Shown: piece by piece, positions 9,102 to 12,923 of the stretch
How positions within the stretch are numbered: the stretch's first letter is position 1
Layout of the letters: each line of letters starts with the position of its first letter
Notes under the pieces: generated by a model
Seen by the model: only the letters and a program-made list of their open reading frames with translations
Database searches by the model: none
Told to the model about the DNA's origin: nothing
NCBI RefSeq assembly: GCF_000717185.1
Contig: NZ_JNYE01000143.1
Coordinates: forward strand, 1-12,923
Source of the DNA: Kitasatospora phosalacinea
Lineage (GTDB): Bacteria > Actinomycetota > Actinomycetes > Streptomycetales > Streptomycetaceae
Direction of reading: 5' to 3'
Length of the DNA: 12,923 nt
Translations under genes and position numbers: made by a program

Positions 9102-11243
9102 ATGCCGGACCGCCCCGAGGTGACGGCCGCCGAGATCGCCCGGCTCGCCGGGGTCGGCCGGGCCGCGGTCTCCAACTGGCGCCGCCGCCACCCCGACTTC
9201 CCGAAACCGGCCGGCGGCACCGAGGCCAGCCCGACCTTCCGCCTCGACCAGGTCGAACAGTGGCTCCGCGACCAGGGCAAACTCGCCGAACTCCCGCTGC
9301 TGGAACGGGTCTGGCGGCAACTGGAGACCCTCCGCGACCCGGCCGGCCCGGCCGCCGCCCCGCTGGTCACCGCCGGAGCCGTCCTGCTGCTCCTGCACCG
9401 CGACCCGGCCGCCCGCACCGACCTCGCCGAACAGCCCGACACCCGGCTCGCCACCGCCCTCCCCAAGGCCCTGCGCCGCACCGCCGCCGCCACCCTCGGC
9501 CCGGACGCCCCCGCCGCCCTCGACCTGCCGCTGATCGCCGGAGCCACCCACCTCGACCTGGCCCGCCTGCTGGCCCGCCTCACCGCCGACACCGACCCCG
9601 CCACCGCGTACGGGCACCTGCTCACCCGCCACGCCGAGGCCAACCCCCGGCTCCAGCCACCCCTCCCGGCCGACACCGCCGCCCTGCTCGCCGCCCTCGC
9701 CGAGCCCGGCACGGGCACCGAGCCCGGCCCCGGCACCGGCCCGGCGCCCGCCGACCTGGCCGGGCCGGACCGGGTGCTGCTCGACCCGGCCTGCGGCACC
9801 GGCGGACTGCTGCTGGCCGCCGACGCCGCCACCACCACCCGCCTCGGCCAGGAGTCCGACCCCGCCCTGGCCGGCGTCGCCCTGCTGCGCCTCGCCCTGG
9901 CCGCCCCCGCGGCCGCCCCCGCCGACGCCCCCGGCCCGCTCCCGCTGGACGTCCGCCCCGGCGACGCGCTGCGCGCCGACGCCTTCCCCGGCCGCACCGC
10001 CGACACCGTGCTCTGCCGCCCGCCCTACAACGAACGCGACTGGGGCCACGACCAGTTGCAGTACGACTCGCGCTGGCCCGGCCGCCTCGTCCCGCCCCGC
10101 GGCGAGTCCGAACTCGCCTGGGTGCTGCACTGCCTGGCGCACACCCGTCCCGGCGGCACCGCCGTGCTGCTGCTCCCGCCGACCGTCGCCTCCCGCCGGG
10201 CCGGGCGCCGGGTCCGCGCCGAACTCGTCCGCTCCGGCGCCCTGCGCGCCGTCGCGGCCCTGCCCGCCGGAGCCGCCCCGCCCTACGGCGTCCCGCTGCA
10301 CGTGTGGGTGCTGCGCGGCCCGGAACCCGGCGACGAGTTCCGGCACGTGCTGCTGCTGGACGCCGCGGCCGACGGCGGCACCGACCGGGCCGCGCTGCAC
10401 GACACCGTGCTGGCCGCCTGGCGGGAGTTCGACGCCGCCGCCCGCACCGGCAGCCCCCTGCCCGCCGACCGGCCCGGCCGCGCCCGGGCCGTTCCCGCCC
10501 TCGACCTGCTCGACGACGAGACCGACCTCACCCCCGCCCGCCACCTGCCCGCCGCCCCCGCCGGGGCCGCCCCCGACCTGCTCGCCGGACTGCGCGAACG
10601 GCTCGGCGCGGAACTCGCCCGCCTCGCGGACCTGGACACCGCGCTGCCCGCCGTCGCCGCCGCCGCCGACCCCGCCCCGCCGCAGGTCAGCATCGGCGAA
10701 CTCGCCCGATCCGGCGCCCTCCAGGTGCACTCCTCCGGCCAGGGCGCCCCCGCCCGCCCCGGCGGCCGCACCCCGCTGCTCACCGACCAGGACCTGCAGA
10801 CCGGCGCCCCGCCCGGCGCCGCCACCGACGCCGACCGGGACACCCTGACGGTCCGTCACGGCGACGTCCTGGTGCCCGTCCTGGGCGGCGAGGGCGCCCG
10901 GGCCGTCCAGGACGGCAGCCCCTACGCCGGAGCCGCGCTCGGCCCCCGCCTGCACCTGCTGCGCCCCGACCCCGAGCAGCTCGACCCCGACTTCCTGGCC
11001 GGCCAGCTGCGCGCCACCGGCGCCGGACGGCGCGCCAGCAGCTACGCCTCCACCACCAGTCGGCTGGACATCCGCCGGGTCGAACTGCCGCGCGTCCCGA
11101 TCGCCCGGCAGCGCCTCCTCGGCGCCGCGTTCCGCCGGATCGCCGCCTACGAGACGGCCCTCGCCGAGGCCGCCGCCGAGGCCCGGACCCTGACCCGGGC
11201 GCTCACCGACGGCCTCGCCTCCGGCGCCACCGACCCGGCCTGA
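9102..11243 (+). CDS. HTH - N6-adenine methylase-like - HsdS-like fusion
   Basis: 713 residues; the ATG has a strong AAGGAGA site 6 nt upstream. Residues 7-59 form a MerR/AlpA-like winged HTH (VTAAEIARLAGVGRAAVSNW, later FRLDQVEQWL). Residues ~60-215 are helical and Ala/Pro-rich. Residues ~222-420 resemble the HsdM/gamma-class N6-adenine methyltransferase core: the SAM-binding motif I is DPACGTGGLLLAA (228-240), and motif IV is VLCRPPYNERDWG (303-315). The family norm for motif IV is (N/D)PPY/F; here R306 replaces the N/D that contacts the target amino group. Residues ~525-713 look like an HsdS target-recognition half: GDVLVPVLG (587-595), LDPDFLAGQLRATG (627-640), RRVELPRVPIARQ (658-670), then a long helix ending LTDGLASG. 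There is no HsdR or nuclease nearby. It may be an orphan methylase, or a DNA-binding regulator that no longer methylates; the latter is inference. It may bind its own upstream repeats. Confidence 0.82.
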   Translation: MPDRPEVTAAEIARLAGVGRAAVSNWRRRHPDFPKPAGGTEASPTFRLDQVEQWLRDQGKLAELPLLERVWRQLETLRDPAGPAAAPLVTAGAVLLLLHRDPAARTDLAEQPDTRLATALPKALRRTAAATLGPDAPAALDLPLIAGATHLDLARLLARLTADTDPATAYGHLLTRHAEANPRLQPPLPADTAALLAALAEPGTGTEPGPGTGPAPADLAGPDRVLLDPACGTGGLLLAADAATTTRLGQESDPALAGVALLRLALAAPAAAPADAPGPLPLDVRPGDALRADAFPGRTADTVLCRPPYNERDWGHDQLQYDSRWPGRLVPPRGESELAWVLHCLAHTRPGGTAVLLLPPTVASRRAGRRVRAELVRSGALRAVAALPAGAAPPYGVPLHVWVLRGPEPGDEFRHVLLLDAAADGGTDRAALHDTVLAAWREFDAAARTGSPLPADRPGRARAVPALDLLDDETDLTPARHLPAAPAGAAPDLLAGLRERLGAELARLADLDTALPAVAAAADPAPPQVSIGELARSGALQVHSSGQGAPARPGGRTPLLTDQDLQTGAPPGAATDADRDTLTVRHGDVLVPVLGGEGARAVQDGSPYAGAALGPRLHLLRPDPEQLDPDFLAGQLRATGAGRRASSYASTTSRLDIRRVELPRVPIARQRLLGAAFRRIAAYETALAEAAAEARTLTRALTDGLASGATDPA

Positions 11244-11245
11244 CG

Positions 11246-11279
11246 CCCCGTCGGCCCCGCGGCCGGGCGGAGGACGGGG
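11246..11279 (+). terminator. Hairpin after the methylase-like gene
   Basis: CCCCGTC (11246-11252) pairs perfectly with GACGGGG (11273-11279), starting three bases after the TGA. A small GGCC/GGCC hairpin (11253-11264) lies inside the loop. The short stem and lack of a U-tract make this a moderate terminator candidate. Confidence 0.45.
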
Positions 11280-11302
11280 TTCCGGCGGGCCGGCAACGGG
11301 TC

Positions 11303-11342
11303 GGAAACGGGCTCCCGGCGGGTCGGTTCGTGACGGTAGCGT
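11303..11342 (+). promoter_or_regulatory. Candidate promoter(s) of the membrane protein-kinase pair
   Basis: TAGCGT (11337-11342) is a plausible -10, giving a short leader of about 30 nt, but no -35 matches. Alternatively, GGAAA (11303-11307), 18 nt before GTT (11326-11328), loosely resembles SigR/ECF-type promoters. The imperfect 12-base repeats at 11282-11293 and 11315-11326 (CCGGCGGG-Y-CGG, 33 bases apart) overlap this area. None of these is decisive. Confidence 0.3.
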
Positions 11343-11378
11343 GTGCGCAGCACGTCCCGCCGTCGCCGAGGAGCCCCC

Positions 11379-11984
11379 ATGCCCGCCCGCGTCGTTCCGT
11401 ACCGGAGAGGGCCCTCGGTGCTGCTCGCCCTGGTCCCGGTGCTGAGCTGCGGCCTGCTCGGCATGGTGCCGTCGATGGTGCTGGCCGTCGACCGGCGGAG
11501 CCGGGCCGACAAGATCGGCGCGGCGGTGTTCGCCCCGATGCAGATCGCGCTGTTCGTCGTGGCCGGGCTGACCCCGGAGGGCCAGCCGATCGACGACCTG
11601 ACCGCCGGGCTCCTCCTGCTGCCGCTCTGCCTCGCCGCCCCCGTGCACTTCCTGCTGATGAACCGGCGCGACCAGTGGCCCGCGCCCGCCCCGGCCCCCT
11701 ACCCGCACCCGCACCCGCACCCGCACCAGCACCAGCATCCGTACGCGTACGCCTACCCGCAGGCCGCCGCCCACCCGCAGGCCGGGTACCCCGCCGCTGC
11801 CCCGTACCCGCCCGTGCAGCCCCACCCGCCCGTGCAGCCCCACCCGGCCGCCGCGCCGCCCGTGCCGGTGCCCGCACCCGCCGTCCCGGCGACCCCGCCC
11901 GCGCCCGCCGCCCCGACCGGGGTCTCCGAGCTGCGCGAACTCGGCGAACTGCTGCGCCGGCAGGCCGGGGACGGGCAGCCGTGA
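11379..11984 (+). CDS. Small membrane protein with His/Pro/Tyr-rich tail
   Basis: 201 residues. The ATG at 11379 is preferred over the in-frame ATG at 11343 because GAGGAG (11368-11373) lies 5 nt upstream of it. Three hydrophobic segments are visible at ~13-37, ~46-64 and ~74-94, the first after a short basic N-terminus. Residues ~101-180 form a low-complexity tail with PHPHPHPHQHQHPY (109-122), YAYAYP, and a duplicated PVQPHP unit. Residues ~181-196 (GVSELRELGELLRRQA) form a short amphipathic helix at the very C-terminus. No known family is recognised. The tail could bind metal or act as a flexible protein-interaction arm; topology is not determinable by eye. Its TGA overlaps the GTG of the kinase gene by four bases (GTGA), so the two are translationally coupled, and the protein may be a partner, anchor or substrate of that kinase. 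Confidence 0.8.
   Translation: MPARVVPYRRGPSVLLALVPVLSCGLLGMVPSMVLAVDRRSRADKIGAAVFAPMQIALFVVAGLTPEGQPIDDLTAGLLLLPLCLAAPVHFLLMNRRDQWPAPAPAPYPHPHPHPHQHQHPYAYAYPQAAAHPQAGYPAAAPYPPVQPHPPVQPHPAAAPPVPVPAPAVPATPPAPAAPTGVSELRELGELLRRQAGDGQP
11703..11738 (+). repeat. Short tandem repeat coding for His-Pro/His-Gln dipeptides
   Basis: CCGCAC occurs four times in tandem (11703-11726), followed by two CAGCAY units (11727-11738). They encode (PH)4(QH)2. The 6-bp unit keeps the reading frame, so slippage would change tail length without a frameshift. Confidence 0.85.
11811..11846 (+). repeat. Exact 18-bp tandem duplication
   Basis: CCCGTGCAGCCCCACCCG occurs twice back to back (11811-11828 and 11829-11846), duplicating the six residues PVQPHP in frame. 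The identical third codon positions suggest a recent duplication by slippage or unequal exchange. Confidence 0.9.
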
Positions 11985-12923
11985 GCCGGGTCGTCGGCGA
12001 GCGCTACCTGCTCGCCGAGAAGATCGGCCACGGCGGGATGGGCCAGGTCTGGGCCGCCCACGACCAGCGGCTGGAACGCCGGGTCGCGGTGAAACTGCTG
12101 CACACCGACGCCCTGCCCAACCCCGCCGGGCGCGGCGACAGCCGGGCCGACCTGCTGCGCCGCCGCTTCCTGCGCGAGTGCCGGATCGGCGCCGGACTCG
12201 ACCACCCCGGGCTGGTCACCGTCTACGACGCGGGCACCGACGGCCAGGAGCTGTACCTGGTGATGCAGCACGTCCCCGGGCTCAGCCTGGCCGACCTGGT
12301 CGCCGAGGAGGGCCCGCTGCCGGTCGAGCGGGCCGTCGCCGTCGCCGGACAGCTGTGCGCCGCCCTGGCCGCCGTGCACGGCGCGCAGGTGGTCCACCGC
12401 GACCTCAAGCCCAGCAACGTGATGATCCGCCCGGACGGCCGGGCGATCCTGCTCGACCTCGGCATCGCCACCGCCCTCGACCCCGGCGCCACCCGCCTCA
12501 CCCTCACCGGCAGCCCGATCGGCAGCCCCGCCTACATGGCCCCCGAACAGGCCATGGCCGCCCGGGCCGACCGCCGCAGCGACCTGTACGCGCTCGGCTG
12601 CATGCTGCACGAGATGCTGGCCGGCGACCCGCCCTTCCCCGCCCCCACCGCGCTCGCCGTGCTGCGCCGCCAGGTCGACGACCCGCCCGTCCCGCTGCGC
12701 CGACTGCGGGCCGAGGTGCCCGCCGCCCTGGAGGCGCTCGTCCTGCGGCTGCTCGCCAAGCGCCCCGAGGAACGGCCCGCCGAGGCCGCCGAGGTGCACG
12801 CCGTGCTGCTGCCGATGCTGCCCGCCCCCACCGGCCGGGTCCGCACCCGGCTGCCCGCCGTCCCCGACCCCGGCGACCCGTACCGCTACCCGCACCACCC
12901 GCAGCCCGCCCCCGCCCCCGTCC
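11981..12923 (+). CDS. Ser/Thr protein kinase (PknB-type), 3' end cut off
   Basis: The start is GTG at 11981, inside the GTGA overlap with the upstream stop; the frame stays open to the right edge (314 full residues visible), so the stop lies outside. It is a Hanks-type kinase that phosphorylates proteins on Ser/Thr. The catalytic domain begins almost at the N-terminus: Gly loop IGHGGMGQVW (15-24), ATP lysine K38 in VAVK, alpha-C Glu E66, catalytic loop VHRDLKPSNVM (138-148, D141), metal-binding DLG (159-161) in place of the more common DFG, activation segment LTGSPIGSPAYMAPEQ (175-190), and RRSDLYALGCMLHEML of the C-lobe. All key residues are present, so it should be active. After ~280 the sequence turns into a Pro-rich linker (PYRYPHHPQPAPAP), as before the transmembrane or sensor part of such kinases. 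That part is beyond the window, so the signal sensed is unknown. No strong ribosome site is seen; translation is likely coupled to the membrane-protein gene. Confidence 0.93.
   Translation, partial: MSRVVGERYLLAEKIGHGGMGQVWAAHDQRLERRVAVKLLHTDALPNPAGRGDSRADLLRRRFLRECRIGAGLDHPGLVTVYDAGTDGQELYLVMQHVPGLSLADLVAEEGPLPVERAVAVAGQLCAALAAVHGAQVVHRDLKPSNVMIRPDGRAILLDLGIATALDPGATRLTLTGSPIGSPAYMAPEQAMAARADRRSDLYALGCMLHEMLAGDPPFPAPTALAVLRRQVDDPPVPLRRLRAEVPAALEALVLRLLAKRPEERPAEAAEVHAVLLPMLPAPTGRVRTRLPAVPDPGDPYRYPHHPQPAPAPV

Noticed and set aside
9102..11243. A complete type I restriction-modification or BREX/DISARM defence system
   Set aside because: No HsdR, separate HsdS, helicase, nuclease or PglZ-like gene is in the window. 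Only the single fused protein is present, so a defence system cannot be claimed.
11343..11378. Upstream in-frame ATG-type start (11343) for the membrane protein
   Set aside because: The predicted leader and GAGGAG at 11368-11373 point to the ATG at 11379, and the extension is an Arg-rich stretch of 12 residues.
9072..11843. Long minus-strand open frame opposite the methylase-like gene
   Set aside because: Gly/Ala/Val/Gln-rich low-complexity product without motifs. The plus-strand frame has clear HTH, DPACGTGG and HsdS-like signals and a strong ribosome site.
11703..11846. CRISPR-like or regulatory repeat array
   Set aside because: Repeats are directly tandem, have no spacers, keep the reading frame and encode the protein tail.
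11753..12898. Minus-strand frame opposite the kinase
   Set aside because: Val/Gly/Ala/Gln-rich shadow; the plus frame from the GTG at 11981 has every kinase motif.

Overview
The window is very GC-rich DNA with strong G/C bias at codon third positions, TAGGCT-type -10 boxes, AGGAG ribosome sites and GTGA start/stop overlaps. Together with the gene content (a DivIVA/Scy-like coiled-coil protein, a DUF4352-type lipoprotein, an actinobacterial Ser/Thr kinase and a large Mfd) this points to the chromosome of a Streptomycetaceae actinomycete (Streptomyces, Kitasatospora or a close relative). The genus cannot be fixed from the sequence alone. No rRNA, tRNA, IS element, phage gene or CRISPR array was seen, so this looks like chromosomal backbone with a few lineage-variable genes.

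Layout, left to right. (1) Bases 1-1296, +: the 3' part of a gene for a Pro-rich protein with a toxin-type nucleic-acid/nucleotide deaminase domain followed by a SUKH-family immunity-type domain. It is closed by a perfect 15-bp hairpin terminator. (2) 1460-2722, +: a DivIVA/Scy-like coiled-coil protein with a Pro-rich tail. (3) 2774-4081, -: a UDP-N-acetyl-sugar 6-dehydrogenase, convergent with gene 2 across a shared hairpin. (4) 4082-4601: a 520-base divergent spacer with an 8-8-8 inverted repeat and a mfd promoter candidate. (5) 4602-8207, +: mfd, complete. (6) 8307-8912, -: a lipoprotein with a DUF4352-like domain, convergent with mfd across another hairpin. (7) 8913-9101: a relatively AT-rich divergent control region with four GTGAAY half-sites placed on two opposing promoters. 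(8) 9102-11243, +: one polypeptide joining a HTH, a gamma-type N6-adenine methylase core and an HsdS-like C-terminus. (9) 11379-11984, +: a small three-helix membrane protein with a His/Pro/Tyr-rich tail. It overlaps by four bases (10) a Ser/Thr protein kinase, 11981 to the right edge, which is cut off by the window.

How they work together: Mfd, the dehydrogenase and the coiled-coil protein are separate housekeeping or cell-biology genes, each with its own terminator. The membrane protein and kinase form a translationally coupled pair and probably one signalling unit. The lipoprotein and the methylase-like gene are divergent and appear to share operator-like repeats, so they may be co-regulated, possibly by the HTH of the methylase-like protein itself.

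The most unusual items are: the methylase-like fusion, whose catalytic motif IV reads RPPY instead of (N/D)PPY/F and which has no restriction subunit beside it; the repeat cluster in front of it; and the deaminase-SUKH fusion at the left edge.
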